DNA of 64,000 bases from Pseudomonas sp. GD03919 (GCF_029814935.1 NZ_CP104582.1:4092001-4156000); one strand, 5' to 3'. Shown: positions 36,905 to 46,198, numbered from the stretch's first letter. Program-made: numbers and translations. The notes: generated from the letters alone by a model not told the origin.

Positions 36905-38140
36905 ATGCGCAATATTCTGGTCATTGAAGACAGCCCACTGGTACTGAAGATCCTCGAGCATCTGTTCCGTCAGGAAACCGATCTGGAGCCGATCTTCTGT
37001 GCCTCACTGGCAGAAGCGGAGGTCATGCTGGAGACCTCCGCTTCGCTGTTCTTCGCCGCCATCGTCGACCTGCACCTGCCGGACGCACCGGACGGCGAAA
37101 GCGTCGATCTGGTGATGCGCTACCACCTGCCCTGCATCGTGCTCAGTGGCAGCTACAACGAGCAGCGGCGCGACGACCTGCTGATGAAAGGCGTGGTCGA
37201 CTACGTGCTCAAGGAAAGCCAGCACTCCTACGAGTACGCCTTCCGCCTGCTGCACCGGCTCGATCACAACAGCCATATCAAGATTCTCATCGCCGACGAC
37301 TCTGCAGCGCAGCGCCATTACATCCGCCACATTCTCGAAGCGCACCACTACCAGATCATCGAAGCCAGCGACGGCAAGGAGACTCTGCGCCAGCTGAACG
37401 AGCACCCCGACCTCGACCTGCTGGTCCTCGACCATGCCATGCCGGGCGTCAGCGGCTTCGAGCTGGTCAAGCTGCTGCGCCAGAAGCTGCGCCTCAATGA
37501 CCTGATCATCATTGGCGTTTCCGCCGACCCCAAAGGCTCGCTCAGCGCCCAGTTCATCAAGCATGGCGCCGACGATTTCCTGCGCAAGCCCTTCTGCCCG
37601 GAAGAGCTGAATTGCCGGGTGATGTCGACCCTGGAGCGCCGCGACCTGTTGCGCGCCCTGAAAAAGGCCGCACAGTTCGATGCCCTGACCGGCCTGAACA
37701 ATCGCCGCGCCTTCTACGAACAGGGCATGCAGCTGCTGCAGCAGGCGCAACGCGAAAATCGCGAAGTCAGCGTGGCGATGCTCGACCTCGATCACTTCAA
37801 GCAAATCAACGATGGCTTCGGCCATGCCAGCGGCGACAGCGCCCTGGTGGTGTTCGCGCGGGCGATGAGCAATGCCTTCCCCGACATGCTGCTGGGTCGC
37901 CTGGGCGGAGAGGAATTTGCCCTGCTGACCCTGCATGGCGCGGATCATGTGGCTCAGGCACTGGATAAACTGCGCCGACAGTGCGCCGGCCTGCATTACG
38001 CCGTCGGCGCGCCCGCGCTATCGTTCAGCGCCGGGCTGCATCAGGGCGAGCCGGAAGACCTGGAGAGCCTGCTGCACGAAGCCGACATTCGCCTGTATCG
38101 GGCCAAGCAGCAGGGCCGCGCGCGTACTGTCCTGGCCTGA
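36905..38140 (+). CDS. REC-REC-GGDEF response regulator (predicted diguanylate cyclase)
   Basis: A 411-residue cytoplasmic protein with two receiver domains and a GGDEF domain. REC1 (1-120) has IEDS, phospho-acceptor VDLHLPDAP and VLKES; REC2 (about 125-245) has IADDS, VLDHAMPGVSG, VSAD and LRKPF; both look able to accept phosphate. The GGDEF domain (about 258-411) has FDALTGLNNRRAFYE, DLDHFKQINDGFGHASGD and the catalytic GRLGGEEFALL. The usual inhibitory RxxD five residues before GGEEF is absent (AFPD), so product inhibition may be lost. No histidine kinase is adjacent. GGAG precedes the ATG. Confidence 0.9.
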   Translation: MRNILVIEDSPLVLKILEHLFRQETDLEPIFCASLAEAEVMLETSASLFFAAIVDLHLPDAPDGESVDLVMRYHLPCIVLSGSYNEQRRDDLLMKGVVDYVLKESQHSYEYAFRLLHRLDHNSHIKILIADDSAAQRHYIRHILEAHHYQIIEASDGKETLRQLNEHPDLDLLVLDHAMPGVSGFELVKLLRQKLRLNDLIIIGVSADPKGSLSAQFIKHGADDFLRKPFCPEELNCRVMSTLERRDLLRALKKAAQFDALTGLNNRRAFYEQGMQLLQQAQRENREVSVAMLDLDHFKQINDGFGHASGDSALVVFARAMSNAFPDMLLGRLGGEEFALLTLHGADHVAQALDKLRRQCAGLHYAVGAPALSFSAGLHQGEPEDLESLLHEADIRLYRAKQQGRARTVLA

Positions 38141-38872
38141 TCAGGGAGCGTGCCGCTGCAGCGTCGCGGCATAGCTGCCATCGTTTCTCATCGCCTGAAT
38201 CGCTGCATCGAAGCGTCTGGCGATCTCGCGAAAATAGGGATGGCTGCGCCTCACCAGTATGTGCAGGCCATTCTCGCTCAGCGGCAAAGGTAAGAACTCC
38301 AGCTCATCGCGAATGGAGCTCAACTCTCGCGCAAGAACATGACGCGCCACCAACTCGTCTTCCAGCGCGAGCTGCACTCGCCCGGCGTGCAACATGCGCG
38401 CGGCAATCTCGAAGCTGCCGACACCGACCTTGAGCAGGCGCGGGTCGCTGTCGAACTTCTTGGAATAGGCATAGCCGCGAATCACCGCGATGCTGTACGG
38501 GTAGAGATCGGCCAGGTTTTCGAAGCGAATCGAACCGCCCTTGCGCTGCATCAGGCGGATGCGATTGACCAGATAGGGCTGGGAAAAATAGCCGTACTCG
38601 GTGCGCTCGGCGCTGTACCAGGCGTTGATCAGCACGTCGTAGTCGCCGCGCTTGAGCCCCAATACCGCTCGCTCCCAGGGCACTTCCACATAACTGGTGC
38701 TGTAGCCCGCGCGCTTGAGCGCCTGTTCCACCAGGTCACTGGCCAGCCCCTTGCCGGGAAGTTCCTGGTCATTGAAAGGCGGCCAGGGATTGGCCACCAG
38801 ACGCAGCAGTTCGGCCGAAGCCAGCGCAGGCGACAGCAGGAGGAGCAATAGCCAGACGCGTACTGCAGGCAT
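38141..38872 (-). CDS. Periplasmic solute-binding protein, family 3 (amino-acid-binding-like)
   Basis: A 243-residue secreted protein beginning MPAVRVWLLLLLLSPALASA (signal peptide). The mature part has the family-3 fold: LVANPWPPFNDQELPGKGLASD, YVEVPWERAVLGLKRGDYDV and LVRRSHPYFREIARRFDAAI. A very long in-frame extension upstream lies antisense to the flavoprotein gene and is not coding. No permease or ATPase is nearby, so it may be a stand-alone sensor-like protein, as many such proteins are in Pseudomonas. The ligand is unknown. Confidence 0.85.
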   Translation of the reverse strand: MPAVRVWLLLLLLSPALASAELLRLVANPWPPFNDQELPGKGLASDLVEQALKRAGYSTSYVEVPWERAVLGLKRGDYDVLINAWYSAERTEYGYFSQPYLVNRIRLMQRKGGSIRFENLADLYPYSIAVIRGYAYSKKFDSDPRLLKVGVGSFEIAARMLHAGRVQLALEDELVARHVLARELSSIRDELEFLPLPLSENGLHILVRRSHPYFREIARRFDAAIQAMRNDGSYAATLQRHAP

Positions 38873-39076
38873 GGGTGGCAATCCATCCGAAATCTTCGTT
38901 CTAGTGATAGCAGGCGCAGGGCCACTCGTCACTGTCTCAAATTCGAGACAGCCACCGGAGCATGCCACTGGTGCCAGCCGCATGCCGACAGAACCGCTTG
39001 TACAGAGCGGCTTCGGGTAAACTTGCAGGATTTTCACGCAGCCTTTGTGCGGCAATGAACCACCCGGGGACCTCTC

Positions 39077-40261
39077 GTGTTGCAAACCGACGTACTGATC
39101 ATCGGCGCAGGCGCCGCCGGCCTCATGTGCGCTGCCACCGCCGCCGCTCGTGGCCGTCGGGTGCTGGTGCTCGACCACGCCAACAAGGCCGGCAAGAAGA
39201 TTCTGATGTCCGGTGGTGGCCGCTGCAACTTCACCAACCTGTACTGCGAGCCGGGTAATTTCCTCTCCGGTAACCCGCACTTCTGCAAGTCTGCCCTGGC
39301 GCGCTTCACTCAATGGGACTTCATCGGCCTGGTGGCCAAGCACGGCGTGCCCTACCACGAGAAGAAACTCGGCCAGCTGTTCTGTGATAACAAGTCCAGC
39401 GACATCCTCGAGTTGCTGCTGGCCGAGTGTGCCGAGTCGGGTGCGGAGATTCGCCTGAACACGGCGGTGCAGCGTATCGAGAAACGCGAAGGCGGCTTCC
39501 TGCTGCACAGCGATCTTGGCGAGGTGGCTTGCCAATCCCTGGTGATCGCCACCGGCGGGTTGTCGATTCCAACCCTCGGCGCCACCGGCTTCGGCTATCA
39601 GGTGGCCAGGCAGTTCGGTCACGAACTGCTGCCGACTCGCGCCGGGCTGGTACCCTTCACCATCACCGAACCGCAGCTCAAGGCGTTGTGCACGGAGCTT
39701 TCCGGCACTTCGGTGGAAGACTGCCGGGTGAGCTGCAACGGCCAGAGCTTCGTCGAGAACATCCTGTTCACCCATCGTGGCCTGTCCGGTCCGGCGATTC
39801 TGCAGATTTCATCCTACTGGCAGCCAGGTGACACCCTGCACATCGACTTGCTGCCGCATATCGACCTGCCCGAGTGGCTGGCCACGCAGCAGCGCGAACG
39901 TGGCAACAGCGAGCTGAAAACCCTGCTGGCCGAGTTGTTCACCAAGAAGATGGCAACGCTGCTGGTGGACAGCTGGTTCACCAACAAACCGATGAAGCAG
40001 TACACCGCTGGCGAGCTGAAGGCGATTGCCGAAAGGCTCTCCGACTGGCAACTGGTACCGGCCGGCACCGAGGGCTACCGTACCGCCGAGGTGACCCTGG
40101 GCGGCGTGAACACCGACGAGGTGTCATCCAAGACCCTGGAATCGCTCAAGGTGCCGGGCCTGTATTTCATTGGCGAAGTGCTGGATGTTACCGGCCACCT
40201 TGGCGGTTTCAACTTCCAGTGGGCCTGGGCCTCGGGTTATGCCGCCGCACAGTATGTCTAG
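39077..40261 (+). CDS. HI0933/YhiN-family FAD-dependent oxidoreductase
   Basis: A 394-residue flavoprotein with start GTG 39077 (GGGGA site about 7 bases upstream). FAD-binding parts are VLIIGAGAAGLMCAATAAARG, GKKILMSGGGRCNFTN (family signature) and VIATGGLSIPTLGATGFGYQ; the C-terminal FIGEVLDVTGHLGGFNFQWA closes the FAD site. The family is widespread but its reaction is not established; an NAD(P) partner is assumed. The stop codon TAG belongs to the left end of the MITE-like element that follows, so the native C-terminus may have been changed slightly. Confidence 0.9.
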   Translation: MLQTDVLIIGAGAAGLMCAATAAARGRRVLVLDHANKAGKKILMSGGGRCNFTNLYCEPGNFLSGNPHFCKSALARFTQWDFIGLVAKHGVPYHEKKLGQLFCDNKSSDILELLLAECAESGAEIRLNTAVQRIEKREGGFLLHSDLGEVACQSLVIATGGLSIPTLGATGFGYQVARQFGHELLPTRAGLVPFTITEPQLKALCTELSGTSVEDCRVSCNGQSFVENILFTHRGLSGPAILQISSYWQPGDTLHIDLLPHIDLPEWLATQQRERGNSELKTLLAELFTKKMATLLVDSWFTNKPMKQYTAGELKAIAERLSDWQLVPAGTEGYRTAEVTLGGVNTDEVSSKTLESLKVPGLYFIGEVLDVTGHLGGFNFQWAWASGYAAAQYV

Positions 40262-40435
40262 CAGGCCGTTGAAAAACGTAGGCGAGGCAGCCAATGCAAG
40301 GCAAAAATAGGCGAAAAACGGTCGGAGTCGCGCTCGACTTTACGAGCTGTAAATGAGCATTTTGATCGGACTCGCGCACGAGCCTGTTTTTAACGCAGCA
40401 GTGGCAACGCAGATAGTTTTTCAACAACCTGCTAG
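40258..40435. mobile_element. MITE-like element of about 178 bp with terminal inverted repeats
   Basis: Left end CTAGCAGGCCGTTGAAAAAC (40258-40277) and right end GTTTTTCAACAACCTGCTAG (40416-40435) are inverted copies with two mismatches. No coding frame is inside; the centre has AGGCAAAAATAGGCGAAAAACG and a Phe-rich-looking TTTTTAACGC segment. CTAG at each end may be a target duplication or part of the repeat. A parent transposon is not present in the window. It abuts the insertion sequence on its right. Confidence 0.75.
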
Positions 40436-41288
40436 GGCCTGTTGCCGTTTTACATGGGCAACCATAGGAAGGCGCAGGCCATGGCCACCACGCTCTCGTA
40501 ATTTCTCTTGAGCTTGTCGAATCGAGAGGCCACCGCCCGGTAGTGCTTCAGCCGGGCGAAAGCGTTTTCCACCAGGTGGCGATTGCGGTACAGACCTCTG
40601 TCCAGATTCGCGTTGCCTTTCACAGAGTTACGCTTCCTCGGGATCACGGCCTTGGCCCCTTGTCGCTCAACTTGCTCTCGGATTCTCTCGCTGTCATAGC
40701 CCTTATCCGCAACGATGGTTTCTGCCGCTGGGAGCTTGGAAATCAATGCGGGTGCCTGAGTGCAGTCATTGATTTGGCCTCCCGTGATTTCAAACTCGAT
40801 GGGCAAGCCATGGGCGTCCACCGCCAGATGAATCTTGCTGGTATTGCCGGCTCGGCTTTTCCCTATAGCTTCATCGTTTGCGCTGGCAGCACCTGCGCTG
40901 TGCTGGTGAGCCTTGGCATAGCTGCCATCAATGAACACCCACTCCATGTCGGGCTCCTCCACCAGCATCTTGAAGACCTTGAACCATTTGCCGGCAGCAG
41001 ACCATGCGTTGAAGCGTTTGTAGACCTTATTCCAGTTACCAAACTCCTTGGGCAGGTCTCTCCAGGGACATCCCGTGCGCATGCGGTACAGCATGCCCTC
41101 CACGGTCATTCGTAGATCACGCTTGTTGTAGATGGCCTTGTGCAGGAGAATTTCCCGCAGCTTCGACCAATGCTCGTCGTTGAGTAGTAATCGGGGCATT
41201 GCAAGCTCGTATCGATGTCGGGTTAGAGCTTCAACGATACGAGCTTGCTCTTATAAATCAATTGGTTAGCGCGAAACGGCAACAGACC
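40436..41288. mobile_element. IS5-family insertion sequence, 853 bp
   Basis: Terminal inverted repeats are GGCCTGTTGCCGTTT at 40436 and, inverted, AAACGGCAACAGACC ending 41288 (one mismatch). CTAG occurs directly outside both ends (40432-40435 and 41289-41292) and is the likely 4-base target duplication. One transposase gene fills it, on the minus strand. The element appears complete and may be active. The left CTAG is also the last four bases of the MITE-like element, so the insertion hit the edge of an older repeat. Confidence 0.88.
40450..41199 (-). CDS. IS5-family DDE transposase
   Basis: A 249-residue transposase. The N-terminal part MPRLLLNDEHWSKLREIL and GMLYRMRTGCPWRDLPKEFG is the DUF4096-type region of the family. 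DDE residues: Asp in EWVFIDGSYAKAH, Asp in ETIVADKGYDSERI and Glu in YRNRHLVENAFARLKHYR, which also fits the Y-(2)-R-(3)-E-(6)-K signature. Many relatives in this group need a frameshift between two frames; here a single open frame encodes the whole protein, so it is probably functional. Confidence 0.92.
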   Translation of the reverse strand: MPRLLLNDEHWSKLREILLHKAIYNKRDLRMTVEGMLYRMRTGCPWRDLPKEFGNWNKVYKRFNAWSAAGKWFKVFKMLVEEPDMEWVFIDGSYAKAHQHSAGAASANDEAIGKSRAGNTSKIHLAVDAHGLPIEFEITGGQINDCTQAPALISKLPAAETIVADKGYDSERIREQVERQGAKAVIPRKRNSVKGNANLDRGLYRNRHLVENAFARLKHYRAVASRFDKLKRNYESVVAMACAFLWLPM

Positions 41289-41371
41289 CTAGCGCCAGCG
41301 TAACCTCAGCGCATACCCAGTGAGCGCAAAGTTCCGGTAGTCTGCACGCATCACCTCGAATCAGATCTCGC

Positions 41372-43558
41372 ATGCCCCGCCCTCGTCTTCGTCAATCACT
41401 GCGGCGCCTCTGGGCGCTGGACAAGTTCAGCACCAGCCTGCGGGTGTTCATCGCCCTGGCAGGCGCCCTGGCGCTGTGCGGGTGGCAGGGCTGGACTCAC
41501 GCTCTGATCCCGCTGTTTCTCGGCATCATCGCCAGCGCTCTGACCGAGACCGACGACAGCTGGCAAGGTCGCCTCGGCGCGGTGCTGGTCACCCTGGCCT
41601 GCTTCAGTGCGGCGGCCTATGCGGTGGAATTTCTCTTTCCCTATCCCTGGCTGTTCGTCATCGCCCTGGCGCTGTCGGCGTTCTGCCTGACCCTGCTCGG
41701 CGCCCTGGGCGAACGCTTTGCCACCCTTGGCTCCGGCACCCTGATCCTCGCCGTGTACAGCATGATCGGCGTCGAACAGCGCGGCGGTGTTGCCGGTCTG
41801 TGGCTGGAGCCGCTGCTGCTGGTGGCCGGCGCCGCCTGGTACGGCCTGCTGTCGGTGATCTGGCATGGCCTGTTCGCCCATCAGCCAGTGCAGCAGAGCC
41901 TGGCCCGGCTGTTTCGCGAACTGGGCAAGTACCTCAAGCTCAAGGCTGCACTGTTCGAGCCGGTGCGCCAGCTGGATGTCGAGCAGCGCCGGCTGGAGTT
42001 GGCGCAGCAGAACGGGCGCGTGGTGTCGGCGCTCAATGCGGCCAAGGAGATCATCCTGCACCGGGTCGGCAATGGTCGCCCCGGGCCCAAGGTCAATCGC
42101 TACCTGAAGCTGTATTTCCTCGCCCAGGACATCCACGAGCGCGCCAGCTCCTCGCACTATCCCTATAACGAACTGGCCGAAGCCTTCTTTCACAGCGACG
42201 TGTTGTTTCGCTGCCAGCGCCTGCTGCGCCTGCACGGCGAAGCCTGCCAGCGTCTGGGCAGCGCCATCGAGTTGCGTCAGCCGTTCGAGTACCGCGAACT
42301 GTGCAGCCAGGCGCTGGAAGACCTGCATGCCTCGCTCGACCACCTGCACCTGCAGAGCAACCCGGCCTGGCGCCGCCTGCTGCGCTCGCTCGGTGCACTG
42401 GCCGGCAACCTGGCCAGCCTCGATCAACTGCTGAGCAACGCCAGTAACCCCGATGCCCTGGCCGATGAACAGGACAACAGCCTGCTCGATCGCGAACCGC
42501 ATTCGTTGCGCGAGGTCATCGAGCGGATCGGCCAGCAACTGACACCGACCTCGCTGCTGTTTCGCCATGCCCTGCGCCTGGCCATCGCCCTGGCCGCCGG
42601 CTACGGCCTGCTGCACCTGATTCACCCGACCCAGGGTTACTGGATTCTGCTCACCACGCTGTTCGTCTGCCAACCGAACTACGGCGCCACGCGCCTGAAA
42701 CTGGTGCAGCGCATCGCCGGCACCCTGCTCGGCCTGGGCCTCGGTTGGGCACTGTTCGACCTGTTTCCCGATCCGCGTATCCAGGCGCTGTTCGCCGTGG
42801 TCGCCGGGGTCGCCTTCTTCGCCACGCGCAGCACGCGCTACACCCTGGCCACGGCAGCGATCACCCTGCTGGTGCTGTTCTGCTTCAACCAGATCGGCAA
42901 TGGCTACGGCCTGTTCCTGCCGCGCCTGGTCGACACCCTGCTCGGCGGCATGATCGCCGGGCTGGCGGTGTTCCTGATCCTGCCGGACTGGCAGGGTCGA
43001 CGCCTGGGGCACATGCTCGCCAGCACCCTGAGCTGCAACAGCGCCTACCTGCGGCAGATCATCGCCCAGTACGCCCACGGCAAGCGTGACGACCTCGGTT
43101 ACCGCCTGGCCCGGCGCAACGCGCACAACGCCGATGCGGCGCTGTCCACCACCCTCGGCAACATGCTGATGGAGCCGGGCCACTTCCGTAAGGATGCCGA
43201 CCTCGGCTTTCGCTTCCTGGTACTGTCGCACACCCTGCTCAGCTACCTTTCCGGACTTGGCGCTCACCGTGGCGAACAGTTGCCGCAGGCAGCCCAGGCA
43301 CAATTGCTGGAACAGGCCGAAGCGCTGGCGAGCAGCCTCGATGAAATTGCCAGCGGCCTGCGCGGCGAGCAGCCTCTGGCCATCCACAGCGATGAAGAAC
43401 AGGCACTGGCGCAACGCCTGGAACAGATCGCCGATGACACCGACGAACGCCAGCGTCTGGTGCAGACGCAACTGGCGCTGATCTGCCGTCAACTCGCTCC
43501 CCTGCGCACCCTGGCGGCGCACCTGGGAAAAGATTCCGGACGGCGCAGGGAGCCGTAA
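41372..43558 (+). CDS. yccS: YccS-family FUSC-type inner-membrane protein
   Basis: A 728-residue membrane protein with two blocks of five to six helices (about 20-165 and 400-530) and two cytoplasmic helical regions, the FUSC/YccS architecture related to aromatic-acid exporter AaeB. Landmarks are LDKFSTSLRVFIALAGALAL, RHALRLAIALAAGYGLLHLI and HPTQGYWILLTTLFVCQPNY, then GTLLGLGLGWALF. Substrate unknown. It starts 80 bases right of the insertion sequence, whose insertion may have altered its promoter. Confidence 0.9.
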   Translation: MPRPRLRQSLRRLWALDKFSTSLRVFIALAGALALCGWQGWTHALIPLFLGIIASALTETDDSWQGRLGAVLVTLACFSAAAYAVEFLFPYPWLFVIALALSAFCLTLLGALGERFATLGSGTLILAVYSMIGVEQRGGVAGLWLEPLLLVAGAAWYGLLSVIWHGLFAHQPVQQSLARLFRELGKYLKLKAALFEPVRQLDVEQRRLELAQQNGRVVSALNAAKEIILHRVGNGRPGPKVNRYLKLYFLAQDIHERASSSHYPYNELAEAFFHSDVLFRCQRLLRLHGEACQRLGSAIELRQPFEYRELCSQALEDLHASLDHLHLQSNPAWRRLLRSLGALAGNLASLDQLLSNASNPDALADEQDNSLLDREPHSLREVIERIGQQLTPTSLLFRHALRLAIALAAGYGLLHLIHPTQGYWILLTTLFVCQPNYGATRLKLVQRIAGTLLGLGLGWALFDLFPDPRIQALFAVVAGVAFFATRSTRYTLATAAITLLVLFCFNQIGNGYGLFLPRLVDTLLGGMIAGLAVFLILPDWQGRRLGHMLASTLSCNSAYLRQIIAQYAHGKRDDLGYRLARRNAHNADAALSTTLGNMLMEPGHFRKDADLGFRFLVLSHTLLSYLSGLGAHRGEQLPQAAQAQLLEQAEALASSLDEIASGLRGEQPLAIHSDEEQALAQRLEQIADDTDERQRLVQTQLALICRQLAPLRTLAAHLGKDSGRRREP

Positions 43559-43664
43559 AACGGCGCCATTTATCCGAGACCCTGGATTTTTTGCCACCGG
43601 CTAGCGACAAGCGCCATCTTTCTGCCAGTATTCAAGTCACCCCCCATACTCTCGGCCTCAAGCG

Positions 43665-45455
43665 ATGTCTGCAGCCCACTCAACTGCACGCATTCCCCTG
43701 CTGTGGTTGTTCCTGACCCTGTGCCTGCTGCTGCCTGAAGCGCATGCCCTGACCCGGCTGGACGAGAATACGCCGCCCATCGACCTGCAGGATGTGGCCA
43801 GCTACCTGGAAGATCCCCAGGCCGCCATGAGCCTCGCCGAGGTGCAGGCTGACACAGCCTCCTTCCTGCCTGCTCATGCACGTGATGGCCTGGGTTTTGG
43901 TTACGTAGACGGCGTGGTATGGCTACGCCTGGAATTGCAGTCAATCGCCCAGGTGCCCCTGTACTGGCGCCTGGAGCTGAACTACGCCTCGCTGGATGAA
44001 GTACGCCTCTACGATGTGGCTGCCGGCACCGTACGCGAAGCGCGCAGTGGCGATACCGTGCCTTACCGCGAGCGCGCCATTGGCCACCGCAACCCGGTCT
44101 TCGAGATCAGCCTGCAACCTGGCGAGCAGCGCACGCTGTACCTGCGTGTCGACTCGCGCGGCAGCATGACCCTCAGCGGCGCGCTGATGTCCTTGCGCGA
44201 TTTCGAGCAGCACAGCCAGAACGGCTACCTGGCGCATGCCATCTACTTCGGCGTGCTGATCGCCCTGGGGCTGTACAACCTGCTGCTGTTTCTCGCCCTG
44301 CGCGAGCGACCTTTCCTCAACTACGTGCTGTTCATGTGCGCCTTTGCCCTCAGCGTGCTGTCACTCAATGGCCTCGGCGCGCAATACCTGTGGTCTGAAG
44401 GCGCGCCCTGGAGCAACCGCATCCTGCCGGTCAGCCTGGTGGCAGCCGCGTTGCTGTCGGTGGTATTCGCCCGCAGCTTTCTCGATACCCGCCAGTGGCT
44501 GCCACGCTGGGACAAGGGCCTGCTGATGCTGTCCATCGCCATCGGTGCAGCCGTCTTGGCCAGTGTGCTGCTGCCACTGCAGCGCGCGCTGCAGCTGATG
44601 TCGCTGACCGGCCTGATCGCCACCCTGACCCTGCTGCTGACCAGTTTCGTCTGCGTTGGCTACCGGGTGCCTGGCGCACGCCTGTTCGCCCTGGCCTGGC
44701 TGACGCTGCTCAGCGGAGCGGTGCTGCTGGCACTGCGCAACTTCGCCCTGATCCCGTCGAACTTCCTCACCCTGTACGCCATGCAGATCGGCTCGGGGCT
44801 GGAAATGATCCTGCTGTCCTTCGCCCTGGCGGCACGCTTCAACGAGCTCAAGCGCCAACGCGAAGCCGCGCTACAGCTCAACGAGCAGATCCTCGCCAAG
44901 CGCGTCACCGAACGCACCCAGGCCCTGGAACAGGCCAATCAGCGCCTCAGTGAGCTGGCCCTGCAGGACCCACTGACCGGCCTGGCCAACCGCACCGCCC
45001 TGCAGCAACACCTGGAGCAGGCACTGGCGCGCAGCCAGCGGCGCCACGAACTGCTCGCGCTGATGCTGATCGACCTGGACGGTTTCAAGCCGATCAACGA
45101 CCGGCATGGCCATGGCTTTGGCGACCAGGTGCTGACCGAGATCGCCCAGCGTCTGCGCCAGTACATCCGCGATGGCGACCTGCCGGCGCGCCTGGGTGGC
45201 GACGAGTTCGTGGTGGTCTGCGAGAACGTGCAATCGGCAGACGATGCCCAGTATCTGGCCAGGCGCCTGCTGGAAGGGCTGGACACGCCGATGCATCTGG
45301 AAGATCGTAGCGTGCGGGTGGGCGCCAGCATCGGTATCGCCCTGAGCCAGGGTGACGACGATGCCACCCGCCTGATTCGTTCGGCCGACGCTGCCATGTA
45401 CCGGGCCAAGGCTGAAGGACGTAATCGCGTGCAACTGGCCACCCAATACCTTTGA
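43665..45455 (+). CDS. 7TMR-DISM receptor with GGDEF domain (diguanylate cyclase)
   Basis: A 596-residue membrane receptor. A signal peptide (to about 28, EAHA) is followed by a periplasmic 7TMR-DISMED2 sensor domain (about 35-175, DGVVWLRLELQS, PVFEISLQPGEQRTLYLRV), seven membrane helices (about 190-395), a short coiled coil (RQREAALQLNEQILAKRVTE) and a GGDEF domain (about 430-596) with LQDPLTGLANRTAL, DLDGFKPINDRHGHGFGD and ARLGGDEFVVV. The inhibitory I-site RDGD is in place five residues before GGDEF, so the enzyme should be product-inhibited. Carbohydrate-like ligands are typical for DISMED2. No strong ribosome site is seen. Confidence 0.9.
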   Translation: MSAAHSTARIPLLWLFLTLCLLLPEAHALTRLDENTPPIDLQDVASYLEDPQAAMSLAEVQADTASFLPAHARDGLGFGYVDGVVWLRLELQSIAQVPLYWRLELNYASLDEVRLYDVAAGTVREARSGDTVPYRERAIGHRNPVFEISLQPGEQRTLYLRVDSRGSMTLSGALMSLRDFEQHSQNGYLAHAIYFGVLIALGLYNLLLFLALRERPFLNYVLFMCAFALSVLSLNGLGAQYLWSEGAPWSNRILPVSLVAAALLSVVFARSFLDTRQWLPRWDKGLLMLSIAIGAAVLASVLLPLQRALQLMSLTGLIATLTLLLTSFVCVGYRVPGARLFALAWLTLLSGAVLLALRNFALIPSNFLTLYAMQIGSGLEMILLSFALAARFNELKRQREAALQLNEQILAKRVTERTQALEQANQRLSELALQDPLTGLANRTALQQHLEQALARSQRRHELLALMLIDLDGFKPINDRHGHGFGDQVLTEIAQRLRQYIRDGDLPARLGGDEFVVVCENVQSADDAQYLARRLLEGLDTPMHLEDRSVRVGASIGIALSQGDDDATRLIRSADAAMYRAKAEGRNRVQLATQYL

Positions 45456-45506
45456 ACAGGGGCCGCAGCCTAGTGCCCGTCAGTTAAGTATCAACGCAGC
45501 GAATGC

Positions 45507-45577
45507 GTAGGAGCGGCGCCCGCCGCGAATCAGGGCAGCGCGCACTTGCAAGCTTCGCCCCGGGGCGGGGCTCCTAC
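45507..45577. repeat. REP-type inverted repeat, GTAGGAGCGG family, copy 2
   Basis: GTAGGAGCGGCGCCCGCCGC at 45507 and GGGGCGGGGCTCCTAC ending 45577. A sequence GTCAGTTAAG about 25 bases upstream recalls the one near 29364. It lies in the gap before the GreA/B-like gene. Confidence 0.75.
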
Positions 45578-45654
45578 ACAAGGCCGCCTTGGAAGCCCTA
45601 CCCTATCGGCGTCAGGCCGTCATCTCTTCATCCACTCGAACCCGATAGCACACC

Positions 45655-46137
45655 ATGGACAAGAACCTGCTGCGGCAAGACGTACTCAGCCATCTGCAGA
45701 GCGATCTCGAGCAGGCCACCCTCGCCGCCGCCACCGCCCATGAAGCGGCGACACACGAAGAGAACGTCGCCGAAAACAAGTACGACACCCTGGGGCTGGA
45801 AGCGGCCTATCTGGCCAGCGGTCAGGCGCGTCGCGTCGAAGAGCTGCGGCAGACGCTGATCACCTGGCGCCAGTTGCGCCCGCGTCCGTTCGACGAGACT
45901 CAGGGCATCGAGCTGGGTGCCCTGATAGAGCTGGTCGACGCCCAGGAGCAGCGACGCTGGCTGTTTCTCGGCCCACAGGGCGCGAGCATGAAGCTGCAGC
46001 AGGCCGGTCACTCGATTCAGGTGCTCGGCAGTACCGCGCCACTGGGCCGCGCCCTGCTGGGCAAGGGGCCAGGCGATGAAATCAGCCTGTCCATGGCTGG
46101 CGGTGCGCAATCCTTCGAGGTGCTCAGCGTCGAGTAA
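45655..46137 (+). CDS. GreA/GreB-like transcription-factor family protein
   Basis: A 160-residue protein with an N-terminal helical, Ala/Glu-rich part (about 1-70) and a C-terminal GreA/GreB-type beta domain (about 80-160): GIELGALIELVDAQEQRRWL, IQVLGSTAPLGRALLGKGPG, DEISLSMAGGAQSFEVLSVE. The N-terminal coiled coil is shorter and lacks the obvious acidic tip of GreA, so transcript cleavage cannot be claimed; it may bind the RNA-polymerase secondary channel like other Gre-like factors. Confidence 0.8.
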   Translation: MDKNLLRQDVLSHLQSDLEQATLAAATAHEAATHEENVAENKYDTLGLEAAYLASGQARRVEELRQTLITWRQLRPRPFDETQGIELGALIELVDAQEQRRWLFLGPQGASMKLQQAGHSIQVLGSTAPLGRALLGKGPGDEISLSMAGGAQSFEVLSVE

Positions 46138-46198
46138 ACGGGAACTATCCGGGCTATGCTTGGGTAGATACCCATGACAAACCCATCAGGAGCTTCCC

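Noticed and set aside
38873..39775. Long in-frame N-terminal extension of the family-3 binding protein
   Set aside because: It runs antisense to the FAD flavoprotein gene. The signal peptide starts at 38872, so the extension is not translated.
41396..43597. A 733-codon minus-strand frame
   Set aside because: Antisense to yccS; the product is Gln/Arg/Gly-rich without membrane or enzyme features, an artefact of codon bias.
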